DNA of 64,000 nt from RH-AL1 sp965198495 (GCA_965198495.1 CBDAPL010000001.1:1364001-1428000); one strand, 5' to 3'. Counted from the first letter of the stretch, positions 54,314-63,497 are shown. A program made the numbers and translations. The notes: a model not told the origin generated them from the sequence alone.

Positions 54314-55315
54314 TTGGAATTCCCCTTTCCTGTCCTCGTCGGCGACATCGGCGGCACCAACGCGCGCTTCTCGCTGGTTTCCGAGCCCGGTGGCGCGCTG
54401 TCGCAAGCCGAGCATCGCGCGACGCGCGATTTCCCGAGCCTCGAGGCGGTGATCGCCGACGTGATCCCAACGCTGCGGGGCGTCCGGCCCAAAAGCATCG
54501 TCGCCTGCGCCGCCGGGCCGGTGAGCGGCCGCAAGGTCACGATGACCAACGCCAAATGGGAAATCGATGGCGCGGTCGTCGCCGAGGCGGTCGGGTTCGA
54601 GCAGGGCCTCCTGCTCAATGATTTCGAGGCGCAGGCGCTGACGATCCCCGTCGTCGAAGACAGCTGGGTGCGCAAGATCGGCGAGGCCGACGAGAACGAT
54701 CGCGGCGCGCAACTGATCCTCGGGCCGGGCACCGGGCTCGGCGCCGGCGCCCTGCTCGAGATCGACGGCAAGCATTTCGCCCTGGCGAGCGAGGCCGGCC
54801 ATGTCGATTTCGGGCCGGTCGGCGCGGAGGAGGGCGCGATCTGGCCCCACATCCCCTTGACCCATCACGGCAGGATCTCGGCCGAGACCGTCCTGTCGGG
54901 CGCCGGCCTCTTGCGGCTCCACAGCGCGCGCTTCGCGGCACGCGGCCTCATGGTGCATGTCCGCGACGAGGCGGACCTGATCGAGCGCGCCAAGGCCGAT
55001 CATCACGGCGAGGAAGCCGGTACCATCCGGCTGTTCTGGCGCCTGGCCGCGCGCTACGCCGGCGACATGACGCTGGCTTTTCTCGCCACAGGCGGCGTGA
55101 CGTTCTCGGGCGGCGTCCTGCCACGATTGATCGACTTTCTCGATCCGGCGGTGTTTCGCGCCCGCTTCGAGGACAAGGCGCCGTTCGGCGAGCTTCTGCG
55201 CAACGTTGGCACCCGCATCATCATCATCGACGACGCCGTGCTGTCCGGGCTTGCGGCGATCGCGGCCGGACCGGGACGCTACGCCATCGATTACCCCCGG
55301 CGCGCCTGGTGCTGA
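54314..55315 (+). CDS. glk: Glucokinase (ROK-independent Glk family)
   Basis: 333 residues from TTG at 54314, with GGGAGG eight bases upstream. GDIGGTNARFSLVS (phosphate loop), ACAAGPVSGRKVTMTNAKWEI, LLNDFEAQALT (catalytic Asp), LGPGTGLGAGALLEI, and ATGGVTFSGGVLPRL. It phosphorylates glucose with ATP. The frame runs to 54098 but the extra N-terminus is not family sequence. It converges with ptsN, 5 bases apart. Confidence 0.93.
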   Translation: MEFPFPVLVGDIGGTNARFSLVSEPGGALSQAEHRATRDFPSLEAVIADVIPTLRGVRPKSIVACAAGPVSGRKVTMTNAKWEIDGAVVAEAVGFEQGLLLNDFEAQALTIPVVEDSWVRKIGEADENDRGAQLILGPGTGLGAGALLEIDGKHFALASEAGHVDFGPVGAEEGAIWPHIPLTHHGRISAETVLSGAGLLRLHSARFAARGLMVHVRDEADLIERAKADHHGEEAGTIRLFWRLAARYAGDMTLAFLATGGVTFSGGVLPRLIDFLDPAVFRARFEDKAPFGELLRNVGTRIIIIDDAVLSGLAAIAAGPGRYAIDYPRRAWC

Positions 55316-55319
55316 ACGC

Positions 55320-55784
55320 TCACGCCGCGTGCGATTTCGGTTCGTCCGCCAGAAGCGCGTAGAGCACGCCGACGTCTCGGGTCGCTCGGAGCTTGGCCGT
55401 CGTGCTCTGCGACCGTAAAAGGCGCGCGGCGCGCGCGAGGGCCTTGAGGTGATCGGCGCCCGCGCTCTCCGGCGCGATCAGCAGCAGGATCAGATCCACA
55501 GGCTGACCATCGAGAGACTCGAAGTCGATCGGCTTTTCCATCCGCGCGAAAACGCCGAAAATGTGGTCCACCTTGGCAAGCTTGCCGTGGGGAATGGCGA
55601 TGCCGTTGCCGATGCCGGTCGAGCCGAGCCGTTCGCGCTGCTGAAGCGCCTCGAAGATCTCCCGCGCGGGGAGGCCGCACCGGCGCGCGGCGTACTCGCT
55701 GAGCTCCTGCAAGGCTTGTTTCTTGGTGCCAACCTTCAAGGATGCGACGACGGCATCGCGCGCTATCAGATCTGTCAGGGTCAT
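55320..55784 (-). CDS. ptsN: PTS IIA-like nitrogen regulatory protein PtsN
   Basis: 154 residues. EIIA-Ntr fold: KKQALQELSEYAARRCGL, then GIGNGIAIPHGKL with the phosphorylatable His, and DGQPVDLILLLIAPESAGADHLKALARAARL. PtsN links the nitrogen PTS to potassium transport and stress responses. It follows hpf on the same strand across 250 bases, whereas rpoN, which usually precedes hpf, is not present in this window's cluster. Confidence 0.93.
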   Translation of the reverse strand: MTLTDLIARDAVVASLKVGTKKQALQELSEYAARRCGLPAREIFEALQQRERLGSTGIGNGIAIPHGKLAKVDHIFGVFARMEKPIDFESLDGQPVDLILLLIAPESAGADHLKALARAARLLRSQSTTAKLRATRDVGVLYALLADEPKSHAA

Positions 55785-56034
55785 CGATGCTCTGCACCCG
55801 AGTATCCGGCCGCGTGTCTCGCATGATCGCGGACGGGCCGGTAGTGGCGTTCACGGATTTTTTTTTCGCGTCGCCCAACGAGTTCGCGTCGCCCAAAAAG
55901 AACGACTTGGAGTCGCGGGTTTCGCGATGCGGGTCTTAACACTGATTGGACGACGGCGCTGACGCACTCAGTAGCGGCAACCGCCTTAACGCTGCGTCAA
56001 GATCGGACCAGCCGCCCTATGTCGACCGATCTCG

Positions 56035-56613
56035 TCACTGGCCCGTCGCGGCGCCGAGGGGATCTATCCAGCCTATGTTGCCGTCCGCGCGCCGGTACAC
56101 GATGCTGATCCGCCGGTTCTCGGCATAGCGGAAGATCACCACGCCGCACATCGCGGCGTCGAGTTCATGAACCGCCGCGGCAACGGTCATTTCCTTGAAG
56201 CCGCCGGCCTGCTCGGCAACAACGACTGGAAACGTCTCCTCGTCCGGTTCGTCCGCTTTGTCACTCAAGGCGTCCGCCTCGATCTCCTGCGCCTCGATCA
56301 CGCCCGAGGGACCTTCGCCATGCCGCCCGATCAGACGCTTGCGGTGGTCGCGCAGCCGGCGTTCGATCCGGTCGGCCGCCTTGTCGAAGCTCGTGTAGGG
56401 TTCCTGCGCGATCGCTTCGACCTGCAGCGTCATGCCGGATTTCAGGAACAGGGTGCAATCGGCCCGATACCCGGATCCCTCGGGCTCGATCGTCACGTGA
56501 CCGCTCGGCGAGCCCGCGTGGTACTTGGCGACGATGCCGTCGATGCGGCTGTGCACGTGCGTGCGCAGTGCCTCGCCGATGGCGAGGTTCTTGCCCGAGA
56601 CCCGCAACGTCAT
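56035..56613 (-). CDS. hpf: Long ribosome hibernation promoting factor
   Basis: 192 residues from ATG at 56613 (GGGAGAAG upstream). N-terminal HPF/S30AE domain TLRVSGKNLAIGEALRTHVHSRIDGIV, FDKAADRIERRLRDHRKRL, then a linker and the C-terminal dimerisation domain (EMTVAAAVHELDAAMCGVVIFRYAENRRISIVYRRADGNIGWI). It dimerises 70S ribosomes in stationary phase. Between it and ptsN is a short T-run and a twofold TTCGCGTCGCCCAA repeat. rpoN is missing upstream. Confidence 0.93.
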   Translation of the reverse strand: MTLRVSGKNLAIGEALRTHVHSRIDGIVAKYHAGSPSGHVTIEPEGSGYRADCTLFLKSGMTLQVEAIAQEPYTSFDKAADRIERRLRDHRKRLIGRHGEGPSGVIEAQEIEADALSDKADEPDEETFPVVVAEQAGGFKEMTVAAAVHELDAAMCGVVIFRYAENRRISIVYRRADGNIGWIDPLGAATGQ

Positions 56614-56758
56614 GATCTTCTCCCATCCGCTCCCGCCGATCGCGACGCATGCTCCCGGCACAGCCTTTCAGGGTGAGATCAGCGCCTCGTGAAGTCAATG
56701 CGGACACATCCCGACAAGCGGCGTAGCGACTCACGTGCCGGCAAGCTAAGATGAGGCT

Positions 56759-57544
56759 ATGCGATCAAGCGGTTCGAAGACGGTGCTGCGCGGTTTCGAC
56801 GTCAGCTTCTTTGATGTCGTCCATGCCGGCGAGACCCACCGGGTTCAAGTCAAGCGCGTTGCCGCGGCGCGGCGCTTCACGCTTCGCGTCCGGGCCGCGA
56901 CGCGCGATGCGGTGTTGACCATCCCGCCGCGCGGATCCCTCGTGCGCGCGAAGATCTTCGTCGAGCGCCACGCCGCCTGGATCGGCTGCAGGCTGGCGCG
57001 TCTGCCCGTACCGACGCCCTTCGGCCCCGGCGCGGCCGTGCCGTTGCGCGGCGTCGCCCACGAGATCGTCCATCGGCCTGGCGCGCGCGGCACCGTATGG
57101 ATCGAGGCCGGCGGCGCGGCCGGTGAGCCGGCCAAGCTCTGCGTCAGCGGCGAGGCGCCGTTCGTGGCCAGGCGGGTCAAGGATTTCCTGGTCCGTCATG
57201 CCCGCGCCGACCTCATCGCCGCGGTCGCGCGCCACACTTCGGCGCTCGGCGTCGAGGCGCGACGGATCACCTTGCGGGATACGACCACGCGCTGGGGCTC
57301 CTGCTCCTCGTCCGGCGCGCTGAATTTCTCGTGGCGTCTGATCATGGCGCCCCCGCATGTGCTCGACTACCTCGCCGCGCACGAGGTCGCGCACCTCAAG
57401 CACATGAACCATTCCCACCAGTTCTGGGACGTGACCGAGCGCCTGTTTCCCGACTATCGGGTCGCCGAGGCCTGGCTGAAGGCGCAAGGCACCGGGCTGA
57501 TGCGCTACGGCGTCAGCGGTTCGCTCAGCAACGAACAGCCGTAA
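56759..57544 (+). CDS. YgjP/DUF45-type metallopeptidase
   Basis: 261 residues. VNF/DUF45 features: RTVWIEAGG-like core and, near the C-terminus, the zinc motif YLAAHEVAHLKHMNHSHQFW (HExxH plus a downstream His). RITLRDTTTRWGSCSSSGALNFSWRLIMAPPHVLDYL is the family signature. Function is unclear; related to SprT-like metalloproteases. It overlaps the trmB gene end by 20 bases (convergent). Confidence 0.88.
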   Translation: MRSSGSKTVLRGFDVSFFDVVHAGETHRVQVKRVAAARRFTLRVRAATRDAVLTIPPRGSLVRAKIFVERHAAWIGCRLARLPVPTPFGPGAAVPLRGVAHEIVHRPGARGTVWIEAGGAAGEPAKLCVSGEAPFVARRVKDFLVRHARADLIAAVARHTSALGVEARRITLRDTTTRWGSCSSSGALNFSWRLIMAPPHVLDYLAAHEVAHLKHMNHSHQFWDVTERLFPDYRVAEAWLKAQGTGLMRYGVSGSLSNEQP

Positions 57545-58247
57545 TGTAACAGGGGCGTCGCCCTTCGCTCATGGCCTTGCGCTCGTAGCGGGTCGTCAGC
57601 CATCCGGGCCACGGACCCTGCCACTCGGCCGCGTGCGCCGCCGTCCAATCGAAATCCGACGATCTCAGCAGGCGGGCGAGCGTCCAGCCGCAATAATCGT
57701 CGATGTCGGTGGCAAAGCGCAACGCCGCGCCCGGCTTCATCGCGCGGGCGAGGCGACCGAGCATCTCGTCCGAGATGAAGCGGCGTTTGCGCTGCCGCCG
57801 CTTGGGCCAGGGATCGGGATAGAAGATGAAGACGCGCCCGAGGCTCGCGTCGGGCAGGCGGTCGACGATCTCGCCGGCGTCACCGCAATGAAGGCGGACG
57901 TTGTCCAGGTCTGCGCCTGCCAGGTCCGATAACGCGCGCGCCATGCCGTTGAGGAACGGCTCGCAGCCGATGAGGCCGACATCACGATGCGCGGCGGCGG
58001 CGGCGAGAAGATGTTCGCCGCCGCCGAAGCCGACTTCCAGCCAGATCTCGCGCGGCAATGTCGAAAACAGGCGCGAGGGTTCGAGCGGCCCGCCGGCTTC
58101 GAGCGCGAGGCGCGGCAGCAGCGTCCGGATCAGCTCGCGCTGGTAGGGGGCGAGCGCCTTGCCGCTGCGGCGGCCATAAAGCGGCGAGACGAGATGCGCG
58201 TAAGAAGCCTCCGCCTCGCTGCCGTTACTCGGAAATCCTCGTCTCAT
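57525..58247 (-). CDS. trmB: tRNA (guanosine(46)-N7)-methyltransferase TrmB
   Basis: 240 residues. SAM loop WLEVGFGGGEHLLAAAAAHRD, IGCEPFLNGMARAL, VFIFYPDPWPKRRQRKRRFIS and the late Thr-containing region LRFATDIDDYCGW match TrmB. It methylates G46 of tRNA. It lies between the YgjP gene and metK; the SAM it uses would come from MetK, its neighbour on the same strand. Confidence 0.94.
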   Translation of the reverse strand: MRRGFPSNGSEAEASYAHLVSPLYGRRSGKALAPYQRELIRTLLPRLALEAGGPLEPSRLFSTLPREIWLEVGFGGGEHLLAAAAAHRDVGLIGCEPFLNGMARALSDLAGADLDNVRLHCGDAGEIVDRLPDASLGRVFIFYPDPWPKRRQRKRRFISDEMLGRLARAMKPGAALRFATDIDDYCGWTLARLLRSSDFDWTAAHAAEWQGPWPGWLTTRYERKAMSEGRRPCYITAVRC

Positions 58248-58319
58248 GGCGATCCGAGCGATCCGTTTCGCGTTCGCGGCTTTACCCGGGATCGCGGAGG
58301 AAGCAGGAAACGTGTGGTG

Positions 58320-59519
58320 CTAGGCCGCCACCGCGCTCTTCAACTGGTCGACGAGGTCGGTCTTCTCCCAGGAGAAACCGCCCTCGCTGTCCGGTTTGCG
58401 GCCGAAATGGCCGTAGGAGGAGGTGCGCGCGTAAATCGGACGATTGAGCTGCAGGTGCTCGCGAATCCCGCGTGGCGAGAGGCGCATGGTCGAACCCAGC
58501 ACCTGCTCGAGCTTTTCTTCCGGTACCGTGCCGGTCCCGTGCGTGTCGACGTAGATCGACAACGGCTCGGCGACCCCGATGGCGTAGGCAAGCTGAATGG
58601 TGCAGCGCTCGGCGAGACCGGCGGCCACCACGTTCTTGGCGAGATAGCGGGCGACATAGGCGGCGGAGCGGTCGACCTTGGTCGGGTCCTTGCCGGAGAA
58701 GGCGCCGCCGCCATGCGGGGCGGCTCCGCCGTAGGTGTCGACGATGATCTTGCGGCCGGTCAGCCCGCAGTCGCCGTCCGGACCGCCGATCACGAATTTG
58801 CCGGTCGGATTGACGTGCCAGACGGTCGCCTCGGAGATCCAACCCTCCGGAAGCGTCGCGCGAATGTGCGGCTCGACGATGCGACGGACATCCTCGGACG
58901 ACAGGCTCTCGTCGACATGCTGGGTCGAGAGCACGATCTGCGTCACGCCGACCGGCTTTCCATCGACATACTGCACGGTCACCTGGCTCTTGGCGTCGGG
59001 GCCGAGCTTGCCGGCCTCGCCTTCGTGCGCCTTGCGAGCGTGCGCGAGATCCTCGAGGATCTTGTGCGAGTAATAGATCGGCGCGGGCATGAGCTCCGGC
59101 GTCTCGCGGCACGCGTAACCGAACATGATCCCCTGGTCTCCGGCGCCTTCGTCCTTGTTGCCGACGCTGTCGACGCCCTGCGCGATGTCGGCGGACTGGG
59201 CATGCAGCAGGATCTCGATCTTCGCGGTCTCCCAGTGGAAGCCGGTCTGCTCGTAGCCGATGTCCTTGATCGCGGCGCGGGCGACCTTCTCGATTTCCTT
59301 CGGGTCGATCGAGGGGCCGCGGACTTCGCCGGCGATGACCACCCGGTTCGTCGTGGCGAGCGTCTCGCAGGCCACGCGGATAGCGTAGGCATCGATGCCG
59401 GCCTTTGCGCCCTCGCGAAAGAACAGGTCGACCACCTCGTCGGAGATGCGGTCGCAGACCTTGTCGGGGTGGCCTTCCGAAACCGACTCGCTCGTAAACA
59501 GATAGTTCGCACGTGCCAC
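58320..59519 (-). CDS. metK: S-adenosylmethionine synthetase
   Basis: 399 residues from GTG at 59519 with GGAG upstream. FTSESVSEGHPDKVCDRISDEV, DQGIMFGYACRETPELMPAPIYYSH, GRKIIVDTYGGAAPHGGGAFSGKDPTKVDRS and TRARG-type end are canonical. It makes SAM from Met and ATP. Residues DKVCDRISD carry the catalytic Asp and Lys. No SAM-riboswitch signature could be confirmed upstream. Confidence 0.96.
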   Translation of the reverse strand: MARANYLFTSESVSEGHPDKVCDRISDEVVDLFFREGAKAGIDAYAIRVACETLATTNRVVIAGEVRGPSIDPKEIEKVARAAIKDIGYEQTGFHWETAKIEILLHAQSADIAQGVDSVGNKDEGAGDQGIMFGYACRETPELMPAPIYYSHKILEDLAHARKAHEGEAGKLGPDAKSQVTVQYVDGKPVGVTQIVLSTQHVDESLSSEDVRRIVEPHIRATLPEGWISEATVWHVNPTGKFVIGGPDGDCGLTGRKIIVDTYGGAAPHGGGAFSGKDPTKVDRSAAYVARYLAKNVVAAGLAERCTIQLAYAIGVAEPLSIYVDTHGTGTVPEEKLEQVLGSTMRLSPRGIREHLQLNRPIYARTSSYGHFGRKPDSEGGFSWEKTDLVDQLKSAVAA

Positions 59520-59702
59520 GGCCGGTCTCCACCTCGTCTATGTCGACGCAGCCTTAAGAGGCGGCTCCCGGGAAGGCAAGCGCTCAGCACCGGGGACGGT
59601 CCCGCGCGCCACAGGGTCCGCGCCGAAGCGCGGTGCGGGTCGATGTCGCCGCTGCAGAGCACGTCACTTGACCCGGCCGCCCCGGCCCTCTAGCGCCGCG
59701 TC

Positions 59703-60611
59703 ATGATCAAGTCTCCCCAGGCCGCCGCTACGCGCCTCGATATGTGCCTCGCCGATTTCTCGGGCAGCCACGATCTGCTCCTCTGCGACATCTGGGGCGT
59801 CATCCACAATGGGCTCGTCCATCACGCACCGGCGGTGGACGCCCTACGCCGCTTCAGGCGCGCCGGCGGGACGATCATCCTGATCACCAACGCCCCGGCG
59901 CCGCGCGCCCAGGTGCGGCGACGACTCGACAGGCTCGATGTGCCGCGCGACGCCTACGACGGCATCGCCACCTCGGGCGACGTCACGATCGAGATGCTCA
60001 TAGGCGCCGGGTGCCCGCCGGTCTTCAATATCGGTCCGCAAGGCGAGATCGCGCTCTACGAGGCCGCCGGACGGCTGGGGCCACGCGTGCCGAAACTCGT
60101 GAGGATCGAGGAGGCCGAGTTGGCGATATGCGTCGGCCTCGACGAGACGGGCGACGAACCCGCTGACTATGACGACCAGCTGCGACGACTCCTGGCACGG
60201 AAGCTCGATCTCGTCTGCGCCAATCCCGACATCGTCGTCGAGGTCGGCGACACGCTGGTCTACTGCGCCGGCGCGATCGCCGAGCGGTACACCGCGATCG
60301 GCGGCAGCGTCATCCAAGCCGGCAAGCCGCATTCACCCATCTACGCGATGGCTCTGGCGATGGCCGAGGCGATCCGGGGACCAATCGCGAGGGAGAGGGT
60401 GCTGGCCATAGGCGACGCGATGCACACCGACATGCGCGGGGCGGCCGACCAGGGCATCGCCTCGCTGCTCATCACGTCCGGCATCCACCGCGCCGTCCTG
60501 CACGACGGCGATCGAGGCGCGGCGATCGATGGGGCTGCCCTGCGGCAGTTTTTGTCGGGATACGACGACAGGCCGACAGCGGCGCTGCCGGTCCTGCGAT
60601 GGGGCGAGTAG
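59703..60611 (+). CDS. TIGR01459-family HAD hydrolase
   Basis: 302 residues. HAD motif I LLLCDIWGVIHNG (nucleophile Asp), Lys in GKPHSP, and motif IV GDAMHTDMRGAADQGI with two Asp. Type NagD-like cap: ATSGDVTIEML. Its product family sits beside riboflavin/FAD genes in alphaproteobacteria and ribF lies ahead here too. A CheY gene is inserted in reverse between the two. Confidence 0.9.
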   Translation: MIKSPQAAATRLDMCLADFSGSHDLLLCDIWGVIHNGLVHHAPAVDALRRFRRAGGTIILITNAPAPRAQVRRRLDRLDVPRDAYDGIATSGDVTIEMLIGAGCPPVFNIGPQGEIALYEAAGRLGPRVPKLVRIEEAELAICVGLDETGDEPADYDDQLRRLLARKLDLVCANPDIVVEVGDTLVYCAGAIAERYTAIGGSVIQAGKPHSPIYAMALAMAEAIRGPIARERVLAIGDAMHTDMRGAADQGIASLLITSGIHRAVLHDGDRGAAIDGAALRQFLSGYDDRPTAALPVLRWGE

Positions 60612-60617
60612 TTTGCG

Positions 60618-61010
60618 TCAGGCCGCCACGGCCGTGAAGACCGCGTCGATCTTCGCCTTCAGCGTGGCCGCGTTGAACGGCTTGACGATGTAATGGCTGA
60701 CGCCGGCGCGCCGGGCCGCGACGACGTTGTCCGTCTTGGATTCGGCGGTGACCATGATGAAAGGGATCTCCGAGGAGCCACGCTCTTCGCGCACCCGCTG
60801 GAGCAGTTGGAAACCGGTCATCGGTTCCATGTTCCAATCGGATATGATGAGCTTGTAGTCTTTCGCCCGGATCTTCTGCAGAGCGATGTCGCCGTTGCTC
60901 GCGTCATCGACGTTCTCAAATCCAACTTGCTTCAACAGATTGCGAATAATGCGTAGCATCGTCTGATAGTCGTCGACCACCAGGATCGGCATCGAGAAAT
61001 CGGTCGTCAT
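60618..61010 (-). CDS. CheY-like single-domain response regulator
   Basis: 130 residues from ATG at 61010. ILVVDDYQTMLRIIRNLLKQ (acidic pocket), LIISDWNMEPMTGFQLL (phospho-acceptor Asp), MVTAES (Thr) and YIVKPFNAATL (Lys). This is a complete receiver domain with no output domain, typical of chemotaxis CheY or a related single-domain regulator; no kinase or flagellar genes are adjacent. It is antiparallel to the HAD gene and ribF. Confidence 0.9.
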   Translation of the reverse strand: MTTDFSMPILVVDDYQTMLRIIRNLLKQVGFENVDDASNGDIALQKIRAKDYKLIISDWNMEPMTGFQLLQRVREERGSSEIPFIMVTAESKTDNVVAARRAGVSHYIVKPFNAATLKAKIDAVFTAVAA

Positions 61011-61263
61011 TGCGTCTCTCCGCGTTCCGACACCTTCAAACGGCTCAGGTGTCGGTGACGGCTCAAAGGCCGGCACCACCATAGAGCGGCAAGGCGATTG
61101 CGATTCCCTTAAGGCATTGACAGAAACTGGGGCGTCGCCGGCATTCCAGGCTGTTTCGCCGCCCCGGCCGCTTACGCTTGACGACGATATCCGTCCTTGC
61201 AAGGGTCCGCCCGGTTGGGATGCGGTCAATCCCTTGGCAAAGCTCTCTTGTGGTCGCTTCGTT

Positions 61264-62226
61264 TTGGTTGAAAACACCCCCGCGTCGGGTTTCATCCTTG
61301 CCGTCGATCCTTCGACGCCGCCGGCGGGGCTGGAAAAGGCGATCCTGGCTATCGGTAATTTCGACGGGATCCACCGTGGCCACAAGGCGGTCATCCAGCG
61401 CGCGAAAACCATCGCGAGCGAACGCGGCGTGCCCTGCGCGGTCCTGACGTTCGAGCCGCACCCGAGCGACTACTTCCGGGGTGCCGGGACGATCTTCCGC
61501 CTGACGCCGCGCGAAGCCAAGGCAAGGCTCGTGGCATCGCTCGGGCTGGAGGGGATGGTTGTCCTTACGTTCGACGCCGCGTTGGCGGGGCTGCTCGCCG
61601 AGGACTTCGTCAAGGCTGTGCTGGTGGAAAGGCTCGGCGCGGGGGGAATCGTTGCGGGCTACGACTTCCATTTCGGCAAGCTGCGCGGTGGCACGCCGGC
61701 CTTTCTGAAGGCGGCGGGCGAGCGCCACGGGTTCACGGTCGAGATCGTCGGGCGCATCGACACAGACGCCGAAGGCTCGATCGAGACCGCGTCCTCGACG
61801 GCGACGCGCGCCGCGCTCGAGCTTGGCGACGTCACGAGAGCGGCGAAGCTGCTCGGCCACCCCTACTCGATCGGCGGCGTCGTGAGATCGGGACAGCGCC
61901 TTGGGCGCACCCTCGGCTTCCCAACCGCGAACCTCCAGGCGGACCCGAGCTGCCGGCTGCGTCACGGGATCTACGCCGTGCGGGCCGAGGTGGACGGCAT
62001 CACGTATGATGCCGTCGCAAGCTGGGGCCGGCGCCCGACGGTCGATAACGGCGCGCCGCTGCTCGAGGTGTTCCTCTTCGATTTCGAGGGCGACCTCTAC
62101 GGCAGGACGATGGATGTCGTTTTCGTCGCATGGCTGCGCGCGGAGGAGAAGTTCGACGATCTCGACGCCTTGAAAGCGCAGATGCTGCGCGACGCCGATG
62201 ACGCGCGAGCCTCGCTCGCCATGTGA
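61264..62226 (+). CDS. ribF: Bifunctional riboflavin kinase / FAD synthetase
   Basis: 320 residues from a TTG at 61264 (L V E N T P); a longer start at 61117 is possible. FAD-synthetase domain AILAIGNFDGIHRGHKAVIQ (GNFDGxHxGH), FHFGKLRGG, then the riboflavin-kinase domain with GVVRSGQRLGRTLGFPTANL and WGRRPTVDNG. Makes FMN then FAD. The stop codon falls inside a tandem 28-bp repeat, whose first unit codes the last residues (DDARASLAM). Confidence 0.9.
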   Translation: MVENTPASGFILAVDPSTPPAGLEKAILAIGNFDGIHRGHKAVIQRAKTIASERGVPCAVLTFEPHPSDYFRGAGTIFRLTPREAKARLVASLGLEGMVVLTFDAALAGLLAEDFVKAVLVERLGAGGIVAGYDFHFGKLRGGTPAFLKAAGERHGFTVEIVGRIDTDAEGSIETASSTATRAALELGDVTRAAKLLGHPYSIGGVVRSGQRLGRTLGFPTANLQADPSCRLRHGIYAVRAEVDGITYDAVASWGRRPTVDNGAPLLEVFLFDFEGDLYGRTMDVVFVAWLRAEEKFDDLDALKAQMLRDADDARASLAM

Positions 62227-62333
62227 TGACGCGCGAGCCTCGCTCGCTATGTGATGACGCGCGAGCCTCGCTCGCCATGTGATGACGCGCGAGCTTCGCT
62301 CGCCATGTGATGACGCGCGAGCCTCGCTCGCCT
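62197..62333. repeat. 28-bp tandem hairpin repeat spanning the ribF stop
   Basis: Four complete units and one partial (62197, 62225, 62253, 62281, 62309), each starting GATGACGCGCGAGCCTCG. Every unit contains the small dyad GCGAG-cct-CGCTCGC, so the RNA would form a series of hairpins. The units are contiguous with no spacers and differ by single bases. They lie between ribF and pheS. Confidence 0.95.
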
Positions 62334-62395
62334 GTTCAGTGCCGCCTCGGCCTGACACTCGACAGCGCGCGCGCCGATGTGGCAGAGCTGTGCAA

Positions 62396-63478
62396 ATGTC
62401 AGACCTCGCCTCGCTCGAAGCCCGGACTCTCGACACGATCGCCGGCGCCGCCGACGAGGTCGCGCTCGATCAAGTGCGCGTCGCGACGCTCGGCAAGAAA
62501 GGCTCGATCTCGGCGCTGCTGGCGACCTTAGGGAAGATGGCGCCCGACGAGCGCCGGGCACACGGCGCCGCGATCAACGCGGTGAAGGACAAGGTCGCCG
62601 CTGCCTTCGAGGCGCGCCGCGAGACGTTGAAGGCATCCGCGCTCGAGGCGCGTCTGAAGGCCGAGGTGGTCGACGTGACGTTGCCCGGTCGCCCGGGACC
62701 GTTGGAGACCGGGCGTATCCATCCCATCAGCCAGGTCATGGACGAGCTCAGCGTCATTTTCGCCGACATGGGCTTCTCGATCGCCGAAGGGCCGGACATC
62801 GAGACGGACGATTATAACTTCACCAAGCTGAATTTTCCGCCCGATCATCCCGCGCGGGACATGCACGACACGTTCTTCTTCCCACCCGGCGCCGACGGCG
62901 GCCGCAAGCTTCTGCGCACCCATACGAGCCCTGTGCAGGTGCGCACGATGCTCGGCCGAACGCCGCCCATCCGTGTCATCTGCCCCGGCCGCACCTACCG
63001 CTGCGACTCAGACCAGACCCACACCCCGATGTTCCATCAGGTCGAAGGCCTCGTCATCGATACCACCGCCAATCTCGCCAATCTCAAGTGGGTGTTGCAG
63101 GAGTTCCTGCGCGCCTTCTTCGAGGTGCCGGAAGTCAAGATGCGCTTCCGGCCGAGCTTCTTCCCGTTCACCGAACCGTCGATGGAAGTCGATATCCAGT
63201 GCGCGCGCAAGGACGGCGAGATCCGCTTCGGCGAGGGCGAGGACTGGCTCGAGATCCTCGGCTGCGGGATGGTGCATCCCAACGTGCTGCGCAATTGCGG
63301 CATCGATCCGGATATTTATCAGGGCTTCGCCTGGGGCATCGGCATCGATCGCATCGCGATGCTGAAGTACGGCATGCCGGATCTTCGCGCCTTCTTCGAG
63401 AGCGATATCCGCTGGCTTAGGCATTATGGGTTCAGGCCTCTCGACATCCCGAGCCTCGTCGGCGGGCTGGCGGCGTAG
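62396..63478 (+). CDS. pheS: Phenylalanyl-tRNA synthetase alpha subunit
   Basis: 360 residues from ATG at 62396. HPISQVMDELSVIFADMGF, FDTFFFPPG-type region (HDTFFFPPGADGG), TPVQVRTM-like TSPVQVRTML, GRTYRCDSDQTHTPMFHQVEGLVID, and SFFPFTEPSMEVDI (motif 2), GCGMVHPNVL and FAWGIGIDRIAML (motif 3). It charges tRNA-Phe with PheT. pheT is not seen immediately downstream; the next feature is a repeat array and a different gene. Confidence 0.96.
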   Translation: MSDLASLEARTLDTIAGAADEVALDQVRVATLGKKGSISALLATLGKMAPDERRAHGAAINAVKDKVAAAFEARRETLKASALEARLKAEVVDVTLPGRPGPLETGRIHPISQVMDELSVIFADMGFSIAEGPDIETDDYNFTKLNFPPDHPARDMHDTFFFPPGADGGRKLLRTHTSPVQVRTMLGRTPPIRVICPGRTYRCDSDQTHTPMFHQVEGLVIDTTANLANLKWVLQEFLRAFFEVPEVKMRFRPSFFPFTEPSMEVDIQCARKDGEIRFGEGEDWLEILGCGMVHPNVLRNCGIDPDIYQGFAWGIGIDRIAMLKYGMPDLRAFFESDIRWLRHYGFRPLDIPSLVGGLAA

Positions 63479-63497
63479 CAGGCCCGATCCCATCGCC

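Noticed and set aside
55850..55870. T-run as a terminator
   Set aside because: The T-run lies on the plus strand where no plus-strand gene ends; no preceding stem was seen.
59520..59702. SAM riboswitch before metK
   Set aside because: No recognisable SAM-I, SAM-II or SAM/SAH core could be traced by eye; a covariance-model search would decide.
62197..62333. CRISPR-like 28-bp direct repeats
   Set aside because: Units are contiguous with no spacers and no cas genes are nearby; they are a plain tandem repeat.
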